A stretch of 54,955 nucleotides of DNA from Dielma fastidiosa (GTDB lineage Bacteria; Bacillota_I; Bacilli_A; Erysipelotrichales; Erysipelotrichaceae). The notes under the pieces were generated by a model. It was not told the DNA's origin and did not search any database. It saw nothing but the letters and a program-made list of their open reading frames with translations. The position numbers and the translations under genes were made by a program. Shown here in pieces: positions 18,351-26,842 of this stretch; the first letter of the stretch is position 1; each line of letters begins with the position of its first letter. Location: positions 225,245 to 280,199 of the forward strand of contig NZ_HE578925.1 in NCBI RefSeq assembly GCF_000313565.1, written 5' to 3'.

Positions 18351-19619
18351 ATGAAAATAAAAATCAGAGAGGGGGTAACTTTAAATTTTATCCAAAGTGA
18401 TAAATTTAAAGATATCGCTGTTTATATTGACTTTCTGCATGAGTTAAATGAAAAAGATGCCACCGAGCGTTCGGTGCTGTCAATGATGATGACTGACCGC
18501 TGTGAAAAATATGATACGAAACAGAAAATGTCAAATGTATGTGATGAACTATATGGTGCTACCTTGTCATGCCGGACCATTGGCTGCGGCGGCGGCCATG
18601 TGGTAGAATTTCGCAGTAAAATCATTAATCCAATGTATGTTGAGGGGAGTGCGAATTTGCTTCGTGATCAGCTATGTCTGATTAAAGAGATTCTATTTAA
18701 TCCTTATTATGAGCAGGGACACTTCAGTAAGGAGATTTTTGATGAGGCTGTGCGGCTGCTTAAATCAAAAATCATGCGCCGTCTTGATGATGCTCAGACA
18801 TACTCACTGCTGCTGGCTTTTCAAAAGGCTGGTGAGCAGCAGCCGTTAAGTATATCGGCACTGGGCAGTCTTGATATATTGTCAAAACTGACGATTGAAG
18901 ATGTTGAAAAGCAATATCAAAGCATGCTGACTAATGATCCTGTTGAAATCATGGTTTGCGGCCAGTTTGATGAATTGCAGATGGGACGCATGATTGAATC
19001 TATTTTTGACTTTACACAGCGCTCATCGAAGGTAAATACACACTACTGTCTTAATACGGCTGCCAGTGATGAAATTACCAAGGTTGAAAAGGATATCCCG
19101 CAGACCAATATCGCTATGATCTGGAAAAACGGTATCGATGTCGTAGATGAACAATATGCAGCATTGCGGGTAGCTAATGGTATTTTTGGTCAATACTCAA
19201 CGAGCTATCTGTTTCAGGAAGTTCGTGAGAAACACAGCCTTTGTTACTCCATTTTTTCTAATTTGATTTCTTTTGACGGGGCCTTAGTGGTAAGCACCGG
19301 TATTGAACATCAAAATATCGATCAGACAATACAGCTGATTAAAGAGCAGTTTGAACGCTGCAAAAAGGGTGAATTCAGTGATGAATTAATTTCAGTTACC
19401 AAGAAAATGATTATCAATTCACTGAAAGCGAGCCGTGATGATATGAATTCAATGATGTCTTATGCATACAACAATTCACTGCTTAATCGTGAATTAACCA
19501 TTGAAGAAAATATTGAAAGAATCAGCAATGTCAGTAAAGAGGCAATTCTTAAGGCATTTAATGCCTGTGAGCTGCTGGCAACAGTCGTGCTGACAGGGAA
19601 GGAGAAGGCGCATGAATAA
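18351..19619 (+). CDS. M16-family peptidase-like protein, non-catalytic partner (YmfF type)
   Basis: The 422-aa protein has the two-half M16 (pitrilysin/insulinase) fold, recognisable from segments such as YLFQEVREKHSLCYSIFSN. It lacks the zinc motif HxxEH: the corresponding region reads SVLSMMMTDRCEKY. In Bacillus the pair YmfF/YmfH sits downstream of spoIIIE in the same order. By analogy with two-subunit M16 enzymes, this would be the structural subunit and the next gene the catalytic one. It starts at 18351 after CAAGGAGGA and overlaps the next gene by 8 bp. Confidence 0.85.
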   Translation: MKIKIREGVTLNFIQSDKFKDIAVYIDFLHELNEKDATERSVLSMMMTDRCEKYDTKQKMSNVCDELYGATLSCRTIGCGGGHVVEFRSKIINPMYVEGSANLLRDQLCLIKEILFNPYYEQGHFSKEIFDEAVRLLKSKIMRRLDDAQTYSLLLAFQKAGEQQPLSISALGSLDILSKLTIEDVEKQYQSMLTNDPVEIMVCGQFDELQMGRMIESIFDFTQRSSKVNTHYCLNTAASDEITKVEKDIPQTNIAMIWKNGIDVVDEQYAALRVANGIFGQYSTSYLFQEVREKHSLCYSIFSNLISFDGALVVSTGIEHQNIDQTIQLIKEQFERCKKGEFSDELISVTKKMIINSLKASRDDMNSMMSYAYNNSLLNRELTIEENIERISNVSKEAILKAFNACELLATVVLTGKEKAHE

Positions 19620-20889
19620 GGTAATCAGCAATAAATATCAAGAGTCTTATATCGAAGAGACGCTGCCTAATGGATTAAAGGTTGTACTGTGGCAGAAAAA
19701 AGGCTATGAAAAAAGCTATTTCATGATGACTACTCCTTTGGGTGCCTTAGATATTGAACAGGTGGATGCTGACGGCAAGGCTTTTCAGTTTGAACCGGGT
19801 ACTGCGCATTTTCTCGAACATAAAATGTTTGAAGATGAAGATAAAGATGTAATGAATCTGTTTTCGGAAATGGGAGCCAATGTCAACGCCTTTACTTCCT
19901 ATACAGAAACCGCCTATCATTTCACAACTTCAGAAGATCCTGAAGCGCCATTGAATCTCTTACTTGATTTTGTACAGCGATTAACGATCAGTGAGGAATC
20001 GGTAGAAAAGGAAAAGGGAATTATCATTCAGGAGCTGCAGATGTATCAGCAGATGTCTGATTCACGGCTGATTAATGAAACTTTCTCATCACTTTTTCAT
20101 GAGCATCCGCTGCGTTTTGATGTCGGCGGCTCACCGGAATCAGTGAATCGGATAACTAAATCAAGTCTGGAAGAATGCTATGCTTTAAATTATCATCCTT
20201 CTACGATGATTTTAGTCGGGGTTACCGGCCGCGAGCTTGAGCCCTTGCTGGAAATCATTAAAAACAATCAAATGAAGAAGCAATTTAAGCCAATCAAAAA
20301 CGTAACCCGCAAACAATTCAGTGAACCGCAGACCGTAAAGCGTCCATACTACCAATTTAATATGGATGTGACAACACCCAAGGTAAATATTGCCTATAAA
20401 CTTCAGGGAATTAAAGATGGTATGCAGCGGCTTAAGATGGAATGGTGCTTAAAATTTATTTTAGATGCTTCCTTCACTTCCTTAAGCGAGGATTATCAGC
20501 AATGGCTGATTGATGGAACAATCAATGATTTCTATGGCTTTGAACTTGAATTTGGCGAAGATTTTGGTTATATGATGTTTTATACGGAAACTGAGAAGCT
20601 GGATGAATTCAAACGAATTGTTGAGCTGACATTAGAAAAAGCAAAAGCTAATGGTATCAGTGAAACAACGCTTAATCAGCTGAAGCGCCGCTATTATGGG
20701 CAGTCAATCCGTGATTTAAACAGTTTTGATGATATAGCCTTTACTTTTATGAGAGATTATTTCAATAAAATCGACTTCTTTGAAGCTTTAGACGTAATCA
20801 ATACGATTACAATGGCTGATATTCAGGCGGCTGCTGAATTGATGGATCTTGAACATCAGGCTATTCTCCATCTGATGCCAATTGAGTAA
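19612..20889 (+). CDS. M16-family zinc metallopeptidase (YmfH type)
   Basis: The 425-aa partner of the preceding protein retains the inverted zinc motif His66-Phe-Leu-Glu69-His70 (AHFLEHKMFE) and the third ligand Glu141 in IIIQELQMY. It has no signal peptide, so it probably acts in the cytoplasm. The substrate is unknown; M16 peptidases usually degrade peptides or process precursors inside a closed chamber made by both halves. Its stop codon abuts the stop of the convergent ssb gene with no terminator between them. Confidence 0.88.
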   Translation: MNKVISNKYQESYIEETLPNGLKVVLWQKKGYEKSYFMMTTPLGALDIEQVDADGKAFQFEPGTAHFLEHKMFEDEDKDVMNLFSEMGANVNAFTSYTETAYHFTTSEDPEAPLNLLLDFVQRLTISEESVEKEKGIIIQELQMYQQMSDSRLINETFSSLFHEHPLRFDVGGSPESVNRITKSSLEECYALNYHPSTMILVGVTGRELEPLLEIIKNNQMKKQFKPIKNVTRKQFSEPQTVKRPYYQFNMDVTTPKVNIAYKLQGIKDGMQRLKMEWCLKFILDASFTSLSEDYQQWLIDGTINDFYGFELEFGEDFGYMMFYTETEKLDEFKRIVELTLEKAKANGISETTLNQLKRRYYGQSIRDLNSFDDIAFTFMRDYFNKIDFFEALDVINTITMADIQAAAELMDLEHQAILHLMPIE

Positions 20890-21210
20890 TTACTTATAGC
20901 TCAGAAAATCTACTTTCTCGGCAATCATATCGTAATTAATAAACGCATTGCCTTCCTGCGACTGGTAGGTTCTTGATTGAATGCGGCCCTTGATACCCAT
21001 CATGTCACCGACTTTACAATAATCTACGACCGTTTCTGCACTGGCACGCCAGACTTCGACAGCAATTTGGTCATATTCATAAACCCCTTCGGAATTGCGG
21101 AAACCGCGCTCTACATTTAAGAGCAGGGTAGTATGCTTTGTTCCATTAGGGGTTTCTTTCATTTCCGGCTTTTCCAGAACTTTGCCGATAACTACAAATA
21201 CATTGATCAT
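20890..21210 (-). CDS. Short single-stranded-DNA-binding (SSB-like) protein
   Basis: The 106-aa OB-fold protein has an SSB core: MINVFVVIGKVLEKPEMKET, TLLLNVERGFRN, an EVWRASAETVVDYCKVGDMMGIKGRI segment, then RTYQSQEGN. It ends right after the OB fold, with no Gly/Gln-rich linker and no acidic DDDIPF-type tip through which housekeeping SSB recruits partners. It is therefore probably a second, specialised SSB like the short Firmicute paralogues used in competence or unknown roles. Good RBS AAAGGAGA. It is convergent with the M16 operon. Confidence 0.82.
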   Translation of the reverse strand: MINVFVVIGKVLEKPEMKETPNGTKHTTLLLNVERGFRNSEGVYEYDQIAVEVWRASAETVVDYCKVGDMMGIKGRIQSRTYQSQEGNAFINYDMIAEKVDFLSYK

Positions 21211-21238
21211 AATTTGTTCTCCTTTTATGTGTAGCTGT

Positions 21239-21267
21239 ATTATGCCTTAAAAACAAAAAGTTGGCAA
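21239..21267 (-). promoter_or_regulatory. ssb promoter
   Basis: On the minus strand TTGCCA (21262-21267), 17-bp spacer, CATAAT (21239-21244), 29 bp upstream of the ssb start. Confidence 0.65.
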
Positions 21268-21324
21268 AAGTCCGAATTTGCACTTGACAAGCAAAAAAGC
21301 CTGATTTCATCACAGTGGATTCCC

Positions 21325-21361
21325 AAAAAAAGCCCGATTTATGCAAAATCGGACTTTTTTT
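21325..21361. terminator. Bidirectional terminator-like hairpin
   Basis: A-tract, GCCCGATTT / AAATCGGAC, T-tract: a stem that can end transcription from either side. Its right arm (TGCAAAATCGGACT, 21343-21356) is also nearly complementary to AGTCCGAATTTGCA at about 21270-21283, so alternative pairing is possible. It is the first terminator that plus-strand readthrough from the M16 operon would meet. Confidence 0.7.
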
Positions 21362-21371
21362 AATTTTATAT

Positions 21372-21396
21372 AAAAAAAGACACGCTTGTGCGTGTC
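21372..21396 (-). terminator. rpsD terminator
   Basis: On the minus strand GACACGC / GCGTGTC with ACAA loop and a 7-T tail, just downstream of rpsD. Confidence 0.9.
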
Positions 21397-21405
21397 CGTA
21401 AGTGA

Positions 21406-22008
21406 CTATCTGTTGTAGAATTCGACAACCAGCAGTTCGTTTACTTCTTGGTTTAATTCGCTTCTTTCAGGAAGACGAACATAAACACCTTTTTTAGCTT
21501 CTTTATCAACAGTAACAAATGCTTTAGTGTTGATTGTAGCTTCTAAAGCTTCAGCAATTGCTTTCATATCTTTTGAAGTTTCTTTTACTGCAATTGTCAT
21601 ACCAGGCTTAACGATGTAAGAAGGGATGTCCACTTTCTTTCCATCAACAGTGATGTGACCGTGGTTTACAAGCTGACGTGCTGCGCGGCGAGTTCTTGCA
21701 AAGCCCATGCGGTATACAAGGTTATCCAGTCTTGATTCAAGCAGGAACATGAAGTTGTCACCCTTAACACCCTTCATAGCAGATGCTTTTTTGAAAGTGT
21801 TGTAGAATTGACGTTCATTGATTCCATACATATAACGAATTCTTTGTTTTTCTCTTAACTGTAAACCGTAGTTAGTCAGTTTTACTCTCTTCGTTGGTCC
21901 ATGCTGACCAGGAGCATAAGTTCTTTTTTGTAATTCTTCGCCAGTTTCAAGAACTGAGAAACCTAAGCGGCGGGAAACCTTCCAAACAGGTCCATTAATA
22001 CGTGCCAT
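21406..22008 (-). CDS. rpsD: 30S ribosomal protein S4
   Basis: Primary 16S rRNA-binding protein that nucleates 30S assembly. The 200-aa protein matches Firmicute S4 in length. It has the N-terminal [18 protein letters not shown] and the S4 RNA-binding domain with [20 protein letters not shown] and [19 protein letters not shown]. It lacks the zinc-finger cysteines found in some S4 proteins. RBS AAAGGAGG. It is monocistronic, away from other ribosomal protein operons as in Bacillus, and preceded by a structured leader. Confidence 0.97.
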   Translation of the reverse strand: MARINGPVWKVSRRLGFSVLETGEELQKRTYAPGQHGPTKRVKLTNYGLQLREKQRIRYMYGINERQFYNTFKKASAMKGVKGDNFMFLLESRLDNLVYRMGFARTRRAARQLVNHGHITVDGKKVDIPSYIVKPGMTIAVKETSKDMKAIAEALEATINTKAFVTVDKEAKKGVYVRLPERSELNQEVNELLVVEFYNR

Positions 22009-22194
22009 TTAAAAATCCTCCTTTAATTGTTTTATGGTTTTTGGCTATAAAACAATAACAGGGCGTAAATCATCATTGACGGGTGTCAATACTTTCGGTA
22101 TCCTCACATATTGCAGCATGCTACCCGATACCCCGCAGAAACTGCGTTATTGACGCCTTAGACAAGACTTTACGAGCTGCCATCATTTTGACGC
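22009..22194 (-). promoter_or_regulatory. rpsD leader, probable S4 autoregulatory RNA
   Basis: About 185 nt of structured 5' untranslated RNA. Nested helices can be paired: an outer stem between 22148-22157 and 22082-22091, a middle stem GGTATC / GATACC between 22127-22132 and 22097-22102, and a small hairpin CGCAG / CTGCG at 22134-22146. Bacillus S4 represses its own mRNA by binding such a leader. The family match is inferred from position and structure, not searched. Confidence 0.7.
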
Positions 22195-22200
22195 TATATT

Positions 22201-22229
22201 ACTATATCATTGATTGAATGTCCAGTCAA
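22201..22229 (-). promoter_or_regulatory. rpsD promoter
   Basis: On the minus strand TTGACT (22224-22229), 17-bp spacer, TATAGT (22201-22206). Confidence 0.82.
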
Positions 22230-22318
22230 TGAAAAAAGTGGAAATGCTGAAAATTTCGTTAATTTATACGCTAATAACGGGTTGATTTATGATACAATAA
22301 ATACAGTGAGGTGTGTTT

Positions 22319-24061
22319 ATGGATAAGATTATGGAAACGCTCAAAGGACTTGGGGAAAACAATAACTTTTTGATAGGTGTAATCGTGGTCGGCGTGATTT
22401 TGATCCTGCTGATTATTTTTACGGTTCTGAACACTAAAAAGGTAAAAAAGCAGCTGAATGAAGCAGAGATGAATTATAATTCATTAAAGAGTATTCCTTT
22501 ACCCTTTAAACTGAACAAGGCAGTAGCTTTGTCAAGAGTCAATTCCGCCGTTGCGGAAAGTGTGGAACGTTCCCGCAATGAATTTGATATCGTTCAGGAA
22601 CAGCTGAAAGAAGCCAGCGTCTATCTCGGTGAAATTGATGATCTGATTTACGTACATAAGGTTAAGCAGGCAAAGCGTCAGCTGAAGGAATTGCAGGAAC
22701 TGCTTGAGAACTGTTCGGTGGGCGTGCATAAATTATCAACCTCTTTGGATAATATTCTGGAACAGGAAAGCGCTCAGCGTGAACAAATCAATAAGCTGAA
22801 AAACCAATTCCGTATCGATAAAGAAATCATTCGTGATAATCGAGAAAATTATAATAGCGGCATCGAAGTTTTGGAAGCGCGGGTAACATCGATTGAAAAG
22901 ATGTTTTCTACCTTTGAAGAATGGATGTTCGCCAGTGAATTTGCCAAGGCAGGCACTCAGCAGGTAGAAATCAGCGAGGCAATGAAGGAGCTTGAACAGC
23001 TGATGGACGAATTTCCTGCCTTGTATGAGGAAGCGAAGCTGTCATTGCCTAAGGCGATTGATGAAACGGGATATGTCTATGCTCAGGCACGTAATCAGGG
23101 TGTCTATCTGGAACATCTTGAAGCAAAACGCAATCTTGAGACGGTAACCGCGATGCTTAAGGACGATCTTGGCCGGTTGGCAGAAGGTCAGATCGAGGGT
23201 GTCATGTATTCCTTGCTTGAATGTGAAAAACGTCTCCAGCAGCTGAAGGAACAAATTGACCGTGAAGTGAAGGCTTCCGAGGACTTTACAGCATCCTATG
23301 AGCCATTGCTGAATGACATTCAAACAATGAATGAGAATATTATTAAGCTGCGTGATTTATATGAAAAGGTAAAGATCCGTTTTGGTTTTGAAAATCTGAA
23401 TGATTCATTAGATGCGATTGACCGCATGATGAGTGAAGTGCTGATAGCTCGGGACAAGCTGAAGGAATCGACCGCTAATCAGGCAATCCCAGCGACTACG
23501 CTGATGCTTTCGATGAATGAATTGAAGCAGCACTGCAAGGAATTGCTGGATGAGCTTGGCAAGGTGAAGAAAAAGCTTGATACGGCATGCGCTGATGAAG
23601 AGCGGGCTAAAAAGCAGCTGCTTAAGCTTCAGCTGATCGTGAATGAAATTACGGTGAAAATCAATAAGAACCGCCTGCCGTCGATCTCTTTAAAATATGA
23701 AGAAGATCTTCGTAAAGCAAATCTGATTATTAATGAAATTAACTGTCTGCTTGAGGCAACACCGCTGGATGTGGCTCGTCTTAATGAAAAATTAAAAGAA
23801 GCGATTGACTTTGTCTATACCTTATTTAACAGTGTCAATAACCTTGTCGGTATGGCAATCATGGTTGAAAATACCATTGTCTTCGGCAACCGTTATCGTT
23901 CCACTTATCCGGAAATTGATTCTGAACTGACAAGGGCGGAATTGTGTTTCAGAAACGGACAATATACGAAAGCATTAAAAATAGCTATCCAAACGATTGA
24001 AAAACTGCATCCTGGTTCTTACGAAAAGCTGATTCGCAAGACGCAGGGAACGGCTGCGTAG
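22319..24061 (+). CDS. ezrA: Septation ring formation regulator EzrA
   Basis: Membrane-tethered spectrin-like protein that restrains FtsZ ring formation and helps recruit PBP1 through GpsB. The 580-aa protein has one N-terminal membrane helix (about 18-37) followed by continuous alpha-helical coiled-coil repeats to the end, the normal EzrA layout and length. The start at 22319 follows GAGGTG by 5 bases; a GTG six bases earlier lies in that site. Neighbouring nifZ and thiI reproduce the Bacillus ezrA-nifZ-thiI block. Confidence 0.9.
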   Translation: MDKIMETLKGLGENNNFLIGVIVVGVILILLIIFTVLNTKKVKKQLNEAEMNYNSLKSIPLPFKLNKAVALSRVNSAVAESVERSRNEFDIVQEQLKEASVYLGEIDDLIYVHKVKQAKRQLKELQELLENCSVGVHKLSTSLDNILEQESAQREQINKLKNQFRIDKEIIRDNRENYNSGIEVLEARVTSIEKMFSTFEEWMFASEFAKAGTQQVEISEAMKELEQLMDEFPALYEEAKLSLPKAIDETGYVYAQARNQGVYLEHLEAKRNLETVTAMLKDDLGRLAEGQIEGVMYSLLECEKRLQQLKEQIDREVKASEDFTASYEPLLNDIQTMNENIIKLRDLYEKVKIRFGFENLNDSLDAIDRMMSEVLIARDKLKESTANQAIPATTLMLSMNELKQHCKELLDELGKVKKKLDTACADEERAKKQLLKLQLIVNEITVKINKNRLPSISLKYEEDLRKANLIINEINCLLEATPLDVARLNEKLKEAIDFVYTLFNSVNNLVGMAIMVENTIVFGNRYRSTYPEIDSELTRAELCFRNGQYTKALKIAIQTIEKLHPGSYEKLIRKTQGTAA

Positions 24062-24068
24062 GTGTGCT

Positions 24069-25202
24069 ATGATTTATTTAGACTACGCATCAACAACGCC
24101 TGTTAATCAGGAAGTATTAAAAGCCTATACCTATGTTTTAGAGAAATACTACGCCAATACAGATTCACTGCATGACGCAGGCTTAAAAGTTGCGGAATTA
24201 ATGGAACAGAGCAGGGAGCAGACAGCTTCCTGCTTAAAAGTGAAAGCGAATGAACTGATGTTTACCTCGGGCGCCAGTGAAGCGAACAACACGGCAATCA
24301 AAGGCAGTGCGTTTGCGCTGCAGCACCGCGGCAAGCATTTGATTACCAGCTGTGTGGAACATTCAAGTGTCGATCAGACAATGAAACAGCTTCAGGAATT
24401 GTTTGGCTTTGAAGTGACTTATCTGCCGGTGAACAGCAGCGGTGTTGTAGAAGCAGAGACATTGCGTCAAGCCCTTCGAAAGGATACGATTCTCGTATCA
24501 ATCATGGCTTTAAATAATGAAGTGGGATCAATCAATGATATTGCTGAGCTGGCAAAAGTGACCCATGAATCTTCACGGGCAGTATTTCATAGTGACTGCA
24601 CACAAATATTAGGCAAGCAGCCGTTAACTTTTTTGCCGGATATTGAGTTAGCCTCATTTTCGGCTCATAAAATCTATGGCTTAAAGGGCAGCGGCCTGCT
24701 TTATCACAAGCAGAATGTGCGTTTAGTGCCATTGATCTGCGGCGGTCAGCAGGAAGCCGGCCTGCGCGGCGGGACAAGCAATGCGCCCTGCAATATTGCA
24801 TGGGCTAAAACGATGCGGATCGCGTTTGAGAAAATGGATGAACACAGCCGGCACGTGTCAGAACTGAATCAGCGCCTGCGTCTGGGATTGGCCGAAATTG
24901 ACGGTGTTGAAATTAATTCACCGCAGGATGCGACACCCTACATCTTAAATTTTTCAGTCAAAGGTATGACCAGCGAGGTCATGCTGAACGCATTGAATCA
25001 TTATGGTATCTGTGTCTCATCAAGAAGTACCTGCTCCTCAAAAACCAAGGCGCCTTCCAGGGTGCTGATGGCTATGGGAATCAGTGAGGAAAGAGCAACT
25101 CATTCACTGCGGATTTCGCTTTCTCATTTGAGTAAGAAATCAGAGGTTGATGAATTGCTGAACGTATTAAAGGAGATATTTAATGACTATCGAATCAAAT
25201 AA
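24069..25202 (+). CDS. nifZ: Cysteine desulfurase (NifZ/IscS-like, ThiI partner)
   Basis: PLP enzyme that takes sulfur from cysteine as a persulfide and hands it on. The 377-aa protein has PLP-binding Lys201 in SFSAHKIYGLKGSG and the catalytic Cys322 in a short SSRSTCSSKTKAPSRVL loop. It overlaps thiI by 20 bp and no iron-sulfur scaffold gene is adjacent. The most likely client is therefore ThiI for 4-thiouridine synthesis, as shown for Bacillus NifZ, rather than general Fe-S assembly. The ribosome-binding site is weak, suggesting coupling to ezrA. Confidence 0.9.
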   Translation: MIYLDYASTTPVNQEVLKAYTYVLEKYYANTDSLHDAGLKVAELMEQSREQTASCLKVKANELMFTSGASEANNTAIKGSAFALQHRGKHLITSCVEHSSVDQTMKQLQELFGFEVTYLPVNSSGVVEAETLRQALRKDTILVSIMALNNEVGSINDIAELAKVTHESSRAVFHSDCTQILGKQPLTFLPDIELASFSAHKIYGLKGSGLLYHKQNVRLVPLICGGQQEAGLRGGTSNAPCNIAWAKTMRIAFEKMDEHSRHVSELNQRLRLGLAEIDGVEINSPQDATPYILNFSVKGMTSEVMLNALNHYGICVSSRSTCSSKTKAPSRVLMAMGISEERATHSLRISLSHLSKKSEVDELLNVLKEIFNDYRIK

Positions 25203-26400
25203 TAAAATGGTTTATGACCACATTTTAGTTCGCTATGGCGAATTATCAACAAAAGGTAAAAATAAAAAGGATTTTATCCGCCGTTTGCATCAGAATATGA
25301 AAAATGCCCTGCGTAATTATCCGGCTTTGGAATTTGAACGTACACATGATCGGATGTATATCCTGCTGAATGGTGTTGATCCTGATGAAATAGCGCCGAT
25401 TATCAGCCGTATTTTCGGAATCAGTTCATTTTCTTATGCGCTCAAGGTGAACAGTGAGATTGAAGATATTATCGCAGCGGCTTATCATTCCGCAAGCCAA
25501 AGCGGCGCTAAGACTTTTAAGGTGGAAGCCCGCCGTCATTACAAGCTGTTTGGCATGATTTCTGATGAAATTAATCGGGCGGTTGCTACTGAGATTTTAA
25601 AGAATACGGAAATGAAAGTTGATGTTCATCATCCTGAGCTGAGAATTATGATTGAAGTGCGTCAGTTTGAAACTTATATCATGACCAATAAATTATTGGG
25701 AGCCGGGGGTTATCCGGTAGGTGTCGGCGGCAAATCGATGGTTATGCTGTCCGGCGGTATCGATTCACCTGTGGCTGCTTATTTGATGATGAAACGCGGT
25801 ATCACAGTAGAATGCATCCATTACGCATCACCGCCGTATACATCACCGCGTGCTCAGCAGAAGGTCGTGGATTTAGCTAAAATCTTAGCCGCTTATCAAG
25901 GCCATATCCGAATTCATGTGATTCCCTTTACTGAATTACAGCTGGCTATTTATAAGCATGCGGATGAAAGCTATTGCATTACCTTAATGCGCCGTATGAT
26001 GTATCGCATCGCAGAGCGTCTCGCTCAGCGTCAGAACTGTTTGGCGATTGTTAATGGCGAGAGCATCGGTCAGGTGGCTTCACAGACATTAGAGAGTATG
26101 AATGTAATCAATGAAACAGTGACCATGCCGGTAATCAGACCGGTTGTGACGATGGATAAACTTGAAATTATTGCTTTATCAGAAAAAATCGGCACTTATG
26201 AAACATCAATTCAGCCGTTTGAAGACTGCTGTACGATCTTTACGCCAAAAAATCCGGTAACGCATCCAGTAAGCCGTAAAGCGGCTGCTTTTGAACAAAA
26301 ATTTGATTATGATGCATTGATTGAGGATTGCCTGAATAAGATTGAAATCATTGATGTTTATCCAAATCAAAAAAATAACACAGAAGAAGATTTATTTTAG
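25183..26400 (+). CDS. thiI: tRNA 4-thiouridine synthetase ThiI
   Basis: Adenylates uridine 8 of tRNA and inserts sulfur to give s4U; some homologues also serve thiamine synthesis. The 405-aa protein begins at the ATG at 25183 after AAGGAGATA. It has the N-terminal ferredoxin-like and THUMP domains (about 60-165) and the PP-loop ATPase motif SGGIDS (190-195). The C-terminal rhodanese domain of the E. coli enzyme is absent, as in Bacillus (about 400 aa), so sulfur is probably received directly from the adjacent NifZ. Confidence 0.95.
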   Translation: MTIESNNKMVYDHILVRYGELSTKGKNKKDFIRRLHQNMKNALRNYPALEFERTHDRMYILLNGVDPDEIAPIISRIFGISSFSYALKVNSEIEDIIAAAYHSASQSGAKTFKVEARRHYKLFGMISDEINRAVATEILKNTEMKVDVHHPELRIMIEVRQFETYIMTNKLLGAGGYPVGVGGKSMVMLSGGIDSPVAAYLMMKRGITVECIHYASPPYTSPRAQQKVVDLAKILAAYQGHIRIHVIPFTELQLAIYKHADESYCITLMRRMMYRIAERLAQRQNCLAIVNGESIGQVASQTLESMNVINETVTMPVIRPVVTMDKLEIIALSEKIGTYETSIQPFEDCCTIFTPKNPVTHPVSRKAAAFEQKFDYDALIEDCLNKIEIIDVYPNQKNNTEEDLF

Positions 26401-26445
26401 TATAAAGTTTTAGGGTGGAGATAAACTATTCTTGAGGTGATAAAA

Positions 26446-26712
26446 ATGGACCACAAGAGAGAATATCAAAACCAAAATCTGAATCAGAATTTGAATCAAA
26501 ATCAAAACCAGAGACAAAATCAGAATCAGAATCAAAGACAAAATAACTCAGTTCAAAACAACTTGTATCAGTTTGAAATGGGTTATGAATTAGGCGCTGA
26601 TATTGAAGAAGCTAAAAACATGCACAAACAGGAATACTGCAAGGATGAGCTTCAAAACAATATGAGAAAGCTTAATGAAAAACAACAAAACAACCAAAAT
26701 AACAATCGATAG
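26446..26712 (+). CDS. Gln/Asn-rich small protein of unknown function
   Basis: I do not recognise the family. The 88-aa product starts at 26446 behind GAGGTGA. Residues about 8-36 are almost only Gln and Asn with a few Leu and Arg in a repeating (N)QNQ pattern. A middle segment FEMGYELGADIEEAKNMHKQ looks helical and acidic and is followed by a single Cys, and the C-terminus is again Gln/Asn-rich. There is no signal peptide or membrane helix. The composition recalls gamma-type small spore proteins, but the repeat motif of those is not present. It has its own strong terminator and lies alone between thiI and rluD. Confidence 0.7.
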   Translation: MDHKREYQNQNLNQNLNQNQNQRQNQNQNQRQNNSVQNNLYQFEMGYELGADIEEAKNMHKQEYCKDELQNNMRKLNEKQQNNQNNNR

Positions 26713-26724
26713 TTTATTTTGAAG

Positions 26725-26760
26725 AAAAATACCGCCGGCAATACAGTCAGCGGTATTTTT
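26725..26760 (+). terminator. Terminator after the Gln/Asn-rich gene
   Basis: AAAAATACCGC / GCGGTATTTTT, an 11-bp stem with a 14-base loop and T-rich 3' arm. Confidence 0.88.
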
Positions 26761-26789
26761 ATTTGCTTGTAAGTCATTGGTAATCCCGC

Positions 26790-26818
26790 TTTCATTTTAG
26801 GAATAGAATGGTTATAAT
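26790..26818 (+). promoter_or_regulatory. rluD-like gene promoter
   Basis: TTTCAT (26790-26795), 17-bp spacer, consensus TATAAT (26813-26818). Confidence 0.6.
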
Positions 26819-26842
26819 TAAAAGATAGGAAAGAGGTGAAGC

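Noticed and set aside
26446-26712. Gamma-type small acid-soluble spore protein
   Set aside because: Gln/Asn richness is similar, but the characteristic repeated motif is absent and there are no sporulation genes in the window.
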